From: Homoserinibacter sp. GY 40078
GTDB lineage: Bacteria > Actinomycetota > Actinomycetes > Actinomycetales > Microbacteriaceae
Assembly (NCBI RefSeq): GCF_008017545.1
Contig: NZ_VRTZ01000001.1
Coordinates: forward strand, 558,001-622,000
Length of the DNA: 64,000 bases
Direction: 5' to 3'
This document shows positions 8,557 to 18,400 of the stretch, piece after piece. The notes below the pieces were generated by a model, which was not told where the DNA came from, did no database searches, and saw nothing but the letters and a program-made list of their open reading frames with translations. Both the position numbers and the translations under genes were made by a program. Position 1 is the stretch's first letter. The number at the start of each line of letters is the position of its first letter.

Positions 8557-10137
8557 TCAGCCCAGCATCCGGATGCTGGTCGGCATCACGTACGCGGGCG
8601 CCTCGAACACAGCACCGTTCATGTACGTCGGGATGATGTTGTCGGCGAGCGGGAACACGTCCACCCGGTCGATGAGCGCCGTCTCGGCCGCCCGCCAGTA
8701 GCCGCACGCCTCGTCTGCGCTCGACGCCGCCCGCGCCTTGTCGGCGTTCGCGGTGTAGTCGGGGTTGTCGACGAACATGAAGTTCAGCCCGCCCTCTTCA
8801 GGGGTTGCCCCGAAGAAGGTCGACAGCTGCACGGGGCTGTTCGGGGCGAGCTGGATCCAGCCGGTGTCCCAGTCGAACGTGCTCCACAGCTGGTCGGACC
8901 ACGCCGCGGCGTCGTTCGCGCTCAGCTCCGTCGTGACACCGAGCTCGTCCCAGATCTGCTTCACGAGCTCCGCGGCGGGAGCGTGGGTCGCGGTCGGCGC
9001 GTCGTAGATGAACTTCACCGTGAGCGGCTCGCCGTCCTTCGTACGCAGACCGTCGGAGCCGAGCTCCCATCCGGCCTCGTCGAGCAGCTCGCCCGCCTTC
9101 TCGAGGTCGGTCTCGGGCAGCTGCCACTCGGCCGGCTCCACCACGCACAGCAGCGGGGTCTTCGTGACGAGCGAGACAGCGTCGAGCGCCTTGCCGTCCG
9201 CGATCACGGCGCCGACCTCGGCCCGGTCCAGGGCCAGCGTGAGCGCCTGCCGCACGAGCGGGTCGGAGAATACGCGACCGTCGTGCTCGTTGAAGAGCAT
9301 CTCGCCGACGGAGTTGCGCACGCCCGTCGACTCGAGGCCCGCGGACTCGACGCGTGCAGAGTCGGCTCCCACGATCGAGGCGGCGTTGATGTCACCCGCG
9401 AGCAGGAGGTTCGCACGCGTGGACTCGTCGTCCACGATGCGCAGCTCGATCTCGTCGGGCAGGCCGACCGTCTCGCTCGTGACGCCGTCGGGACCCCAGG
9501 TGTAGCCCTCGCGCTTCTCGAAGGTGTAGGAGGACTGCGCCTGGATGTCGGTCAGCTCGAACAGGCCGGTTCCGTTGGCGGAGTCGGCGAGGCTGTCGGG
9601 GTCGTCGATTCCCGCCTGGCACACCTGCAGGATCGTGCCGGTGTTGGCGAGCAGGAACGGGTCGTTCGCAGACGTCGTGACGGTGAGCACATTGCCCTCC
9701 GCCGACGCGGAGACCGCCTCGGTGACCGTCGCCCCGTAGTAGAAGGTGGCGTTGTCGGGGTTCGCGTTGTAGTTGATGTTGTTGGCCGCGGTCTCGGCGG
9801 TGAAGTCGGTGCCGTCGGCGCAGGTGATGCCGTCCTTCAGCGTGTAGACGACCTGGTTGGGGCTCTCCTCCCAGCTCTCCGCGAGCCACGGCGTGAACTC
9901 GCCGTCCGGGGTCACGTACACGAGCGCCTCGTAGGCCGTGCTCACGACCTCCCAGGTGTCGAACGAGATGGCGTTGAAGGGGATGATGCTGCCGGGGTCG
10001 CCGGTGAGCGCCTTCACGAAGGTGCCGCCCGAGACGTAGTCCTCGGTCGGTTCGCTGTCAGGACTGCTGGCACACGCGCTCAGCGCGAGTGCGGCCGCCG
10101 CGACGGCAGAGACCGCCGCGAGCTTCTTTCGGATCAT
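8557..10137 (-). CDS. Peptide-type ABC transporter substrate-binding lipoprotein (SBP family 5)
   Basis: A 526-residue binding protein. The first 22 residues form a lipoprotein signal with lipobox LSAC and the acylated cysteine at residue 22. The mature part has the family 5 features of peptide, nickel and opine binding proteins, including WTPWLAESWEESPNQVVYTLKDG-like order (seen as FTPWLAESWEE, VYTLKDGITCADGTDFTAET). It should deliver substrate to the DppBCDF importer from the outer face of the membrane. Its ATG overlaps the stop of the hydantoinase-like gene by 4 bp, so uptake and breakdown genes are cotranscribed. The substrate is unknown; operon content suggests an amide, hydantoin or small peptide. 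Confidence 0.92.
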   Translation of the reverse strand: MIRKKLAAVSAVAAAALALSACASSPDSEPTEDYVSGGTFVKALTGDPGSIIPFNAISFDTWEVVSTAYEALVYVTPDGEFTPWLAESWEESPNQVVYTLKDGITCADGTDFTAETAANNINYNANPDNATFYYGATVTEAVSASAEGNVLTVTTSANDPFLLANTGTILQVCQAGIDDPDSLADSANGTGLFELTDIQAQSSYTFEKREGYTWGPDGVTSETVGLPDEIELRIVDDESTRANLLLAGDINAASIVGADSARVESAGLESTGVRNSVGEMLFNEHDGRVFSDPLVRQALTLALDRAEVGAVIADGKALDAVSLVTKTPLLCVVEPAEWQLPETDLEKAGELLDEAGWELGSDGLRTKDGEPLTVKFIYDAPTATHAPAAELVKQIWDELGVTTELSANDAAAWSDQLWSTFDWDTGWIQLAPNSPVQLSTFFGATPEEGGLNFMFVDNPDYTANADKARAASSADEACGYWRAAETALIDRVDVFPLADNIIPTYMNGAVFEAPAYVMPTSIRMLG

Positions 10138-11744
10138 GATGCTTCCTTCTGACTCGTGGTGTGGGGGTTCTGGTGCTGCGTCTCATCGCCGATCCGGGCG
10201 AGGGGCCCGGCGGCCTTGACCGACACCCGCAGCGTGGGCCGCGTGGCGTAGGAGATAGGGGTCTCGAGGATGTCGACGACCTCGACCCGAAGCGGGTCGG
10301 CGCCCGCCTGCACGGCCTTCTCGATCGCCGCGCGCGAGGCGGACTCGATCGCGGCCGCCCGATCCGGAAGCTCGCAGAGCTGGTCCGCGCGCCCGCCGGC
10401 GAGCGCGATCGCGGCTCCGACGGCGTTGGCGACGTTTCCCTGGGCGGGTCGGAGCACGTCCGTCGCGCCGAGCACGCGGTCGGGCACGAGGAAGCCGCCT
10501 CCGCCGACGACGACGAGCGGCAGACTCGCGCGGCCGAGCGACATCCGTTCCACCGCCGACTCGATCCGGTCGTGCGCCATGGCGAGGGCGTTCGCGAGGC
10601 CGGCGCGGTGCGCCGCCGTGAGGGAGGGCAGCTCGCGCCCGTCGACGGGTGAGCCCGCCACCGAGGCGTGCGCGTCCGTGAGGGTCGGCACGCTGCCGCC
10701 GAAGAGCAGCGCCTCCTCGGCGATGCGGTATCCGACCGAGTCGTGACCGAAGGAACCCGCGGCCGGGTCGACGATCGTGCCGCCGCCGAGTCCGAGGCTC
10801 AGGATGTCGGGCATGCGGAAGTTGGTCCGCACCCCGCCGATCTCGCGGGGCAGCGTGGACTCGCGCGGGAACCCGCTCGCGAGCACGCCGAGGTCGCTCG
10901 TCGTTCCGCCGACGTCGACGATGATCGCCTCGCTCGCGCCGGAGAGGAACGCGGCGCCACGGATCGAGTTCGCGGGTCCCGAGCCGATCGTGAGCACCGG
11001 GTAGCGCGCCGCGTAGTCGACGGCCATGAGCGTGCCGTCGTTCTGGGCGAAGAAGGTGTCGGCGTCGAGTCCCTCCTCGGCGACGACCGTTAGCAGGGCA
11101 CGGGTCACCTCGCCCGCGACCCGACCGAGAGCGGCGTTCAGCACGGTCGCGTTCTCACGCTCGAGAAGGCCGAGGGCGCCGACCTCGTGGCTCAGCGACA
11201 GCGGGACGTCGCCCACGTGCTCCTGCACGAGCTCCGCCACTTCGATCTCCTGCTCGGGGAACGACGGCGCGAAGATCCCGCACACGGCGACGGCGTCGAA
11301 GCGCCCCTCGATCCCGTCGAGGAACCGGCGGATCGCGTCGGTGTCGAGCGGGGAGATCGGGAAGCCGTCGACCAGGTGCCCGCCGCCCGCGAGCACCGTG
11401 CCGGCGAGCACCGCGTCGCGGAGATCTGCCGGCCAGCCGGACAGCGGCGGGAACTCGGTGGAGGCGGGAGCCCCGAGGCGGATCACGGCGACCCGGTCGA
11501 GGTCGCGACGACGCACGATCGCGTTGGTCGCGTGGGTCGTCCCGAGCATGACCCGCGAGACGCTCGCCCGGCGCTCGCCGAGCTGCGAGAGGACCGCGAC
11601 GAGCGCGGCGCGGATGCCGCTCGTCACGTCCGAGGTCGTGGCCTCCTTGGTCCAGGCCAGCACACGGCCGTCGGCGTCGAGGGCGACGGCGTCCGTGTTC
11701 GTGCCGCCGACGTCGATGCCGATGGAGAGATCGCGCGGGCTCAT
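10134..11744 (-). CDS. Hydantoinase/oxoprolinase A family protein
   Basis: A 536-residue protein of the HyuA type. The N-terminal hydantoinase/oxoprolinase domain begins IGIDVGGTNTDAVALD (about residues 7-22), and a second ATP-binding region has VDVGGTTSDLG near the middle, followed by LSLGLGGGT. Members use ATP to open lactam or hydantoin rings, for example 5-oxoproline. It is shorter than classical HyuA proteins (about 690 residues), and no HyuB gene is present; instead the gene is coupled by an ATGA overlap to a DUF917 gene upstream and to the binding-protein gene downstream. The reaction is therefore inferred only to the family level. Confidence 0.87.
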   Translation of the reverse strand: MSPRDLSIGIDVGGTNTDAVALDADGRVLAWTKEATTSDVTSGIRAALVAVLSQLGERRASVSRVMLGTTHATNAIVRRRDLDRVAVIRLGAPASTEFPPLSGWPADLRDAVLAGTVLAGGGHLVDGFPISPLDTDAIRRFLDGIEGRFDAVAVCGIFAPSFPEQEIEVAELVQEHVGDVPLSLSHEVGALGLLERENATVLNAALGRVAGEVTRALLTVVAEEGLDADTFFAQNDGTLMAVDYAARYPVLTIGSGPANSIRGAAFLSGASEAIIVDVGGTTSDLGVLASGFPRESTLPREIGGVRTNFRMPDILSLGLGGGTIVDPAAGSFGHDSVGYRIAEEALLFGGSVPTLTDAHASVAGSPVDGRELPSLTAAHRAGLANALAMAHDRIESAVERMSLGRASLPLVVVGGGGFLVPDRVLGATDVLRPAQGNVANAVGAAIALAGGRADQLCELPDRAAAIESASRAAIEKAVQAGADPLRVEVVDILETPISYATRPTLRVSVKAAGPLARIGDETQHQNPHTTSQKEAS

Positions 11745-12850
11745 CGTGCGACCTCCGTGGTGCGCTCGAAGGGGACGTAGGGGATGTCGTAGCCGAACGC
11801 GGCGGGGCCGGCGAGTTCGAGCCCTCGAGGGGTGCGCCAGAGCGGATCGCATGCCCAGGCGAGCACGGCGACGCGCTGTCCGAAGCGCAGCAGTTCGGTC
11901 GAGATCGCCTCGCCGGTCTCGGCGTCGACGATGGTGACGAGGTCGGGCACGCTCGCGACGACCTCGCCGTCTTCGAGCACGATGAGGTTCTCGTTCTGCA
12001 CCTCGACGCGAATGAGCCGGCCGCGGTCGTTTCCGGTGCCCTCGATCGTGACCGAGCCGCGGGTGAATCCGGACTCGGTGCGCCGTTCGACATCGACGAG
12101 CTTCCCGTGCATGACGATGTCGGCGTCGAGGGTCTCGGCGAGCGCCGTCACGGGCTCGGGGGAGGCGAGCAGCGCGCGCCCCACCTCGATCGCGCGTCGC
12201 ACGGTGCCCTCGATGACGGCGCCGGGTGCGGTCTCGCGGGTGAGGAGGTAGTGCCCGCCGAGTGCGATGCCTCCGCTCGCGACGGTGATGGCGCGGGCGT
12301 GGCGCTCGAGCCACGCCATGCTGATGACGCGAAGGGTCGAGAGGTTGCCGACGACGTCGCTCATGACGGCCCATTCGCTCGGCATGCCGGCGACGTTCAT
12401 CGAGATCATGGTCGCCTCGGGGAACGCGCGGCCCATGCCGTCGGCGTCGAGCACCGCGATGCCCAGCTGCGCGGCCCAGCCCACCGGGGCCACACCGTTG
12501 CTTCCGCCGATCTCGGCCGCCATGACCGCGGTCACGCGGGTGCCGGTCATGCGCTCGACCTCCCGCACGATCCGTTCGGCCTGGCCGGCGGCGCCGAGCA
12601 TCTCGATGCCGACCGACGGGGCGCCGATGGCCGAGAGGACGATGGCGGCGTCGCCGGGACCGAGCTCGTCGATGCCGATGATCGGCACCGGCCCGTGCTC
12701 GTCGATCGCGATCTCGACGGCGAGCTGGACGGTGTGCACCGCGCCGCCTCCGCCGGTGCCGTAGATCGCTGCACCCGCCGCGAGCGGGGCGACGTCGTCG
12801 CGGGTGATGAGGCGGATGTCGGAATCCGTGCCGTCGGGTCGGTGGGGCAT
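11741..12850 (-). CDS. DUF917 family protein
   Basis: A 369-residue DUF917 protein, first gene of the ABC/hydantoinase operon. The family signature at the start (LITRDDVAPLAAGAAIYGTGGGG) and the central region with EIGGSNGVAP are well conserved. DUF917 proteins are frequently encoded beside hydantoinase/oxoprolinase-like proteins and may form the second subunit of such an enzyme; no reaction is established here. The start at 12850 was chosen because the longer open frame covers the divergent pucR promoter. It is divergent from the PucR regulator with a 67-bp gap. Confidence 0.87.
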   Translation of the reverse strand: MPHRPDGTDSDIRLITRDDVAPLAAGAAIYGTGGGGAVHTVQLAVEIAIDEHGPVPIIGIDELGPGDAAIVLSAIGAPSVGIEMLGAAGQAERIVREVERMTGTRVTAVMAAEIGGSNGVAPVGWAAQLGIAVLDADGMGRAFPEATMISMNVAGMPSEWAVMSDVVGNLSTLRVISMAWLERHARAITVASGGIALGGHYLLTRETAPGAVIEGTVRRAIEVGRALLASPEPVTALAETLDADIVMHGKLVDVERRTESGFTRGSVTIEGTGNDRGRLIRVEVQNENLIVLEDGEVVASVPDLVTIVDAETGEAISTELLRFGQRVAVLAWACDPLWRTPRGLELAGPAAFGYDIPYVPFERTTEVAR

Positions 12851-12879
12851 AGTCCGACAGTAAGGACGGGGTCGGATCA

Positions 12880-12895
12880 CCTCAATGTGCTGAGG
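12880..12895. promoter_or_regulatory. Palindrome between DUF917 gene and pucR-like gene
   Basis: CCTCA and TGAGG flank six bases, a perfect inverted repeat in the 67-bp divergent intergenic region. It is a candidate binding site for the PucR-like regulator. A CATACT hexamer at 12912-12917 may be the -10 element for the regulator. Confidence 0.4.
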
Positions 12896-12917
12896 GCACC
12901 AGGTATCGGCGCATACT

Positions 12918-14411
12918 GTGCTGGTGGAACAAGGCGGAATCGAACAGCTGATCGCGCAGGCGGACCGCATCGGCATCCGCCATGTGGCCGGGCCGGACCA
13001 CAGCCCGCTGATCGCGCACGTCGAGATCGCTCCGATCGGTGAACTCGACGAGGCGACCGTCGGCGCGCTCGTCATCGTGGCCGCCCCGGAGGGGCGACGC
13101 CCGTCGGCCTACCAGGTCGATATCGCTCTTCGGCAGGCGGTGGCCCGGCGGTTCGCCGGGATCGTGTTCGCGGGGGAATTCCCGCTCGCCGAGACGGCAC
13201 GGCAGCTGGCGGCGCGCGGGGCGGTGCCCGTGCTGATGTCCGAAACCGGCACGGCATCCGAGCTCGCCGTCGTCATCGACCGGATCCTCCGGGGCGGGGC
13301 GGCGGACTCGCTCGCCCGGGCCGAGCACGCGATCGAGCGCGCGTCCGCGGCGGCGAGCGGCGGCGCGGGGTCGCGCGAGATCCTCGAGGCGGCGTCCGGC
13401 GCGCTCGGGGTGGAGCTGTCGATCGTCGAGGATCCGACCGCGAACTGGATGGACCCGGATGCGGTCTGCGTGGGTGAGCTCGCCGTCGGCCGCCTCGTCG
13501 CCGAGCACACCGATGCCGCCGTGCTCGTCGCCCTCCCGGTGATCGCCGCGGCCGTCTCGCGCGCTCTCCAGCACGAGCTGGGCGAGCGCTTCGCCCCCAC
13601 GCAGTCGCGCGCCGACCTGCTCATCGAGCTCATCTACGCCGAATCGAGTCGCCTCGACGGGTTCGGCGTCGAGGCCGCGCGCCTCGGCTTCCCGCTCTCG
13701 CTCTCGCACGTAGTCGGCTGGCTGCGCCCGACGCACCGCCGCGATCCGGAACTGCGCGCACCGCGCTCGGTGGGTCCGGCGGTCGAACTCTTCGCTCTGC
13801 AGCTGCTGCACGAACGTTCGGAGGCGTGGCACGTGGCGCACCTCCACGACGACGTGATCCTCGTCTCGAGCGAGCAGCACGGTGCCGGAGACCACCAGCG
13901 GCGCCTGCGGGAGGTCGGCGAGCGCATCCGCGACTACGCGACGGCGACCGCGGGGGGCGAATGGGTCTACACGCTGGGGCTCGGCACCCCGCAGGTTGGC
14001 GCCTCGGGCCTGCGGCAATCTGCGGCCGAGGCCCGGATCTCGGCTGAAGCGGCGATCGCGGGCGGGCGACTCGGTGAGGCTCGTGCGACCGACGTCACGG
14101 GTCTGCGCCGCGTGCTGCTCGAGTTCTACGCCTCCCCCCTCAGCCGCCGACTGCTCGACGACGTGCTCGCTCCGCTCGATGCTCTGGGGCCCGAGAAGTC
14201 CGACATCGCCGTGCGCACGCTCGCCGCGTACCTCGGGCATCGCAACTCGCTCGTGCGGGCCGCCGCCGACCTCAACCTCCACCCCAACGCGGTCAACTAC
14301 CGGGTGCGCCGCCTCGAGCAGACACTCGGCCTCGACCTCGAGGATCCGGACGAGCGCTTCGCCGCCGAGCTCGCCTGCCGGATGCGCCTGCTCGCGCCGC
14401 GCGGACGCTGA
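12918..14411 (+). CDS. PucR family transcriptional regulator
   Basis: A regulator of about 497 residues with an N-terminal purine-catabolism PucR domain (about 1-115), a central variable region, and a C-terminal PucR HTH (about 425-485) containing LAAYLGHRNSLVRAAADLNLHPNAVNYRVRRLE. It is divergent from the DUF917-hydantoinase-ABC operon and is the obvious candidate for its inducer-responsive control. The exact start is uncertain: GTG at 12918 is the longest, but a CATACT hexamer ends at 12917, so an in-frame GTG at 12924 on a leaderless transcript is at least as likely. No Shine-Dalgarno sequence precedes either. Confidence 0.87.
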   Translation: MLVEQGGIEQLIAQADRIGIRHVAGPDHSPLIAHVEIAPIGELDEATVGALVIVAAPEGRRPSAYQVDIALRQAVARRFAGIVFAGEFPLAETARQLAARGAVPVLMSETGTASELAVVIDRILRGGAADSLARAEHAIERASAAASGGAGSREILEAASGALGVELSIVEDPTANWMDPDAVCVGELAVGRLVAEHTDAAVLVALPVIAAAVSRALQHELGERFAPTQSRADLLIELIYAESSRLDGFGVEAARLGFPLSLSHVVGWLRPTHRRDPELRAPRSVGPAVELFALQLLHERSEAWHVAHLHDDVILVSSEQHGAGDHQRRLREVGERIRDYATATAGGEWVYTLGLGTPQVGASGLRQSAAEARISAEAAIAGGRLGEARATDVTGLRRVLLEFYASPLSRRLLDDVLAPLDALGPEKSDIAVRTLAAYLGHRNSLVRAAADLNLHPNAVNYRVRRLEQTLGLDLEDPDERFAAELACRMRLLAPRGR

Positions 14412-14424
14412 GCCTCCCGGCCGC

Positions 14425-15327
14425 TCAGCGTCGGTTCAGCTGTGCCGCCCGTTCGAGCGCCTCGCGGAACGCCACCACGGCCGGGTGGCCGGCGGAGGCG
14501 ATGCGCGTGGAGGTGAACACCGTGCGCCGCGGCTCGCCCTCGAGCCCGACCAGGTCGACCGTCGGCTCGGCGCCCTGCCAGATCAGGTCGGGCAGGAGCG
14601 CCACCGCGTGACCGGTCTGGATGAGTCGCACGTGAGCCTGCAGGTCCGCCGTCTCGAAGCGCACCTGGGGCTCGAACCCCGCGCGGCGGCAGGCCTGTTC
14701 GGCCCAGTGCCGCGAGGCTGCGCCGCGGGGCTCCATCACCCAGGGTGCGGCGTACGCGTCGCGGATGTCGCGGATCGCGAACCGGCCCGAGCCGCCCGGG
14801 GGAACCGCCAGCCGGATCGCGTCGGTCGTGAGCGGACGGCGGTCGAGTCCGGCGAGCTGCGGGGCGGCGTGCCCCGGGTACTCCTCCGCGATGACGAGGT
14901 CGAAGTCGCGGGCGAAGGTCTGGTGCAGCGCGGTCTCGGGCTCGCGCTGGGTCACGATCGCGGTGAGCGCGGGGTGCTCCTGCTCGAGCACGTCGAGCGC
15001 GGCGGGCAGCAGGGCGAGGGCCACCGACTGGAAGATCGCGACCCGGATCACGCCGGTCGCCTGCTCGAGCGACGCCGCGAGCTCGGTGTCGGCGCGTTCG
15101 AGCGCTGTGAGGATCTCCTCCGTGCGCCCGACGAGGATCTCCGCCTGCGGGGTCAGCTGCAGCCGCCGGCCGGTCTTCCGCAGCAGGGGCACACCCGCCT
15201 CGCGTTCGAGCTGCGCGAGCTGCTGCGACACCGCGGAGGGCGTCTGATGCATCGCTGCGGCGACGGCGGCGATCGTTCCGCGGAGGGCGAGCTCACGCAG
15301 CAGAGCGAGACGGCGCACGTCGAGCAT
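14425..15327 (-). CDS. LysR family transcriptional regulator
   Basis: A 300-residue LysR-type regulator. The N-terminal HTH (about residues 3-60) contains MHQTPSAVSQQLAQLEREAG, and the rest is the periplasmic-binding-protein-like effector domain from about 90. It is divergent from putA across 85 bp that contain a palindrome with a LysR-type arrangement, so control of proline catabolism is likely. It converges on the pucR-like gene with a 13-bp gap. The effector (proline or another amino acid) is inferred from context. Confidence 0.9.
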   Translation of the reverse strand: MLDVRRLALLRELALRGTIAAVAAAMHQTPSAVSQQLAQLEREAGVPLLRKTGRRLQLTPQAEILVGRTEEILTALERADTELAASLEQATGVIRVAIFQSVALALLPAALDVLEQEHPALTAIVTQREPETALHQTFARDFDLVIAEEYPGHAAPQLAGLDRRPLTTDAIRLAVPPGGSGRFAIRDIRDAYAAPWVMEPRGAASRHWAEQACRRAGFEPQVRFETADLQAHVRLIQTGHAVALLPDLIWQGAEPTVDLVGLEGEPRRTVFTSTRIASAGHPAVVAFREALERAAQLNRR

Positions 15328-15356
15328 CGCGAGAAACCTTAAGAAGAATTGACGTG

Positions 15357-15380
15357 TATAGCGAAGAATTCGTTGCTATA
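15357..15380. promoter_or_regulatory. Inverted repeat TATAGC-N12-GCTATA (candidate LysR operator)
   Basis: A 24-bp element lies between the divergent lysR-like and putA genes: TATAGC, 12 bases centred on the palindrome GAATTC, then GCTATA. LysR proteins bind interrupted palindromes of this size at the promoters of the genes they control. It starts 30 bp from the regulator's start codon. Confidence 0.6.
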
Positions 15381-15412
15381 CCTTACGGGATCTGCGACTC
15401 CATACTGACGCC

Positions 15413-18400
15413 GTGACCTCGATGACTCCCGCATCCCCCGCGTCCGCATCGCCCTCCGCGCCCGACGACGAGGCGGTCGCCGACGCCGTCGTCGCCCGCG
15501 TGCGCAAGTGGCTCGAAACCGCCGAGACGCTCCCCGTCGACCCGTCCGCGAAGCGCCTCGCGGGCCTGCTGCGCGACCCCGAGGGCCTCGACTTCGCAGT
15601 CGGGTTCGTCGACGGCGTCATCCGCCCCGAGGACTCGCGGGTCGCGGCGCGCACCCTCGCGCGTCTCGCGAAGCGGCCGCCGCGCTTCCTCGCCTGGCCC
15701 CTGCGCACCGCGCTCCGGATCGGCGGGATGCTCGCGCCCGTGCTGCCCGGGATCGTCGTGCCGATCGCACGATCGGTGCTCCGCGGGATGGTCGCCCACC
15801 TCGTGATCGACGCGAACGACCCGGGCCTCGGGCGTGCGCTCCGCCGCATCCGCGCCCGCGGCGCACGCCCCAACGTGAACCTCCTCGGCGAGGCCGTGCT
15901 CGGTGCCCATGAGGCGGGCCGCCGACTCGACGGCACCCGCCGCCTGCTCGCGCGCGACGACGTGGACTACGTCTCCATCAAGGTCTCGGCGACCGTCGCG
16001 CCGCACTCCCCGTGGGCGTTCGACGAGGCCGTCGACGACATCGTCGAGGCGCTCACACCGCTCTTCGAGCAGGCCGCCGCGGCGACCCCGGCGAAGTTCG
16101 TGAACCTCGACATGGAGGAGTACAAGGACCTCGACCTCACGATCGCCGTATTCCAGCGCATCCTCGACCAGGAAGCTCTCCGGGGGCTCGAGGCGGGCAT
16201 CGTGCTGCAGGCGTACCTGCCCGACGCGCTCGGCGCCTACCTGCGCCTGCGCGAGTGGGCGCACGCCCGGCGCGCGGCGGGCGGAGCCGGCATCAAGGTG
16301 CGGCTCGTGAAGGGCGCCAACCTGCCGATGGAGCGCGTCGACGCGTCGCTCCACGACTGGCCCCTCGCCACCTGGCACAGCAAGCAGGCCAGCGACACCA
16401 ACTACAAGCGCATCCTGGATGTCGCCCTCCGACCGGAGAACATCGCCGACGTGCGCCTCGGCGTCGCCGGCCACAACCTCTTCGACCTCGCCTACGCGCG
16501 TCACCTCGCGACCACGCGTGGTGTCGACGACGGCATCGAGATCGAGATGCTGCTGGGCATGGCGCCCGCGCAGGCGGAGGCGGTGCGCCGCGACGTCGGC
16601 GGGCTGCTGCTGTACACGCCGGTCGTGGCGGCCTCCGACTTCGACTCCGCGATCGCGTACCTCATCCGACGCCTCGAGGAGGGTGCAAGCTCCGACAACT
16701 TCATGTCGGCGGTCTTCGAGCTCGCGAGCTCCGAGCAGCTGTTCGCCCGCGAGCGCGACCGGTTCCTCGCCTCCCTCGCGGATGTCGACGACGTCGTGCC
16801 CCCGCCGCACCGCGTGCAGGACCGCACGCGGGTGCCCGCGGCCGTCGAGGCCGGGTTCCACAACGCCCCCGACACCGACCCCGCGGTCGCCGCGAACCGC
16901 GGCTGGGCGCGTGCCGCGCTCGACCGCTCACGCAGCACCACGCTCGGCGCAGGAACCGTGAACGTCTCGGCCGTCCCGGATGCCGCCGCCGTCGATCGGG
17001 TGCTGACGACCGCGGTCGCCGCGTCGACCGGGTGGGCGTCGCGGGGAGCGGATGCGCGCGCCGCGATCCTGCACCGTGCGGGTCAGCTGCTCGAAGAGCG
17101 CCGCGACGCCTTCATCGAGATCATGGCGGCCGAGGGCGGCAAGACCGTCGACCAGTCGGACCCCGAGGTGTCGGAGGCGATCGACTTCGCCCACTACTAC
17201 GCGGAGCGCGGCCGGGAGCTCGACGATCTGGACGGCGCGGAGTTCGTGCCCGCGCAGGTCACGCTCGTCGTGCCGCCGTGGAACTTCCCGCTCGCGATCC
17301 CGGCGGGATCGACGCTCGCGGCTCTCGCCTCAGGTTCCGCGGTCGTCTTCAAGCCGGCCCGCCGCACCGCCCGTACCGCTGCCGTGCTCGCCGAGGCGCT
17401 CTGGGATGCCGGCGTGCCGCGCGAGGTGCTGCAGTTCGTGGTGCTGGGCGGCGGCGAGGTCTCGAGCGGCGCGCTGGGCGAGGAGCTCATCGCCGACGAG
17501 CGCGTGGATCAGGTGATCCTCACCGGCGGCTACGAGACCGCCGAGCTCTTCCGCACCTTCCGCCCCGGCGTCAAGCTGCTCGCCGAGACGAGCGGCAAGA
17601 ATTCGATCATCGTCACCCCCTCCGCGGATCTCGACCTCGCCGTGCGCGACGTCGCGTACTCCGCGTTCGGACACGCCGGTCAGAAGTGCTCGGCGGCGTC
17701 ACTCGCGATCCTCGTCGGGTCGGTCGCCGAGTCGCGACGGTTCCGCGAGCAGCTGCTCGACGCCGTCCGATCGATGCCCGTCGGCGACGCCGCGGACCCG
17801 ACGAATCGGATGGGTCCGATCATCGCGCCCGCCGAGGGCAAGCTGCTCGACGCCCTCACCCGCCTCGCGCCCGGCGAGAGCTGGCTGCTCGAGCCGCGCC
17901 GGCTCGACGACGAGGGCCGCATCTGGAGCCCCGGCATCAAGTCCGGCGTGCTGCCGGGGTCGGAGTTCCACCTCACCGAGTACTTCGGACCGGTGCTCGG
18001 CATCATGCACGCCCGCACCCTCGACGAGGCGCTCGAGCTGCAGAACGCCGTCGACTACGGCCTGACCGCGGGTCTGCACTCGCTCGACGCGGGCGAGATC
18101 GCGCGATGGATCGACCGCGTCGAGGCGGGCAACCTCTACGTCAACCGCGGCACCACGGGAGCGATCGTGCAGCGCCAGCCGTTCGGCGGCTGGAAGCGCT
18201 CGGTGGTCGGACCCGGCGCGAAGGCGGGCGGACCGAACTACCTGCTCGGGCTCGGCACGGTGCGCCCCACGGCCGCGCTCGAGGCGGTCCCCGCGCTCGA
18301 CCCGGCCGCGGATCGGATCGTCGAGGTGTTCGGCGCACGGGGCTCCGCGGCCCAGGCGATGCTGCAGCGCGCCGCCGCGAGCGACCGGCGTGCGTGGTCG

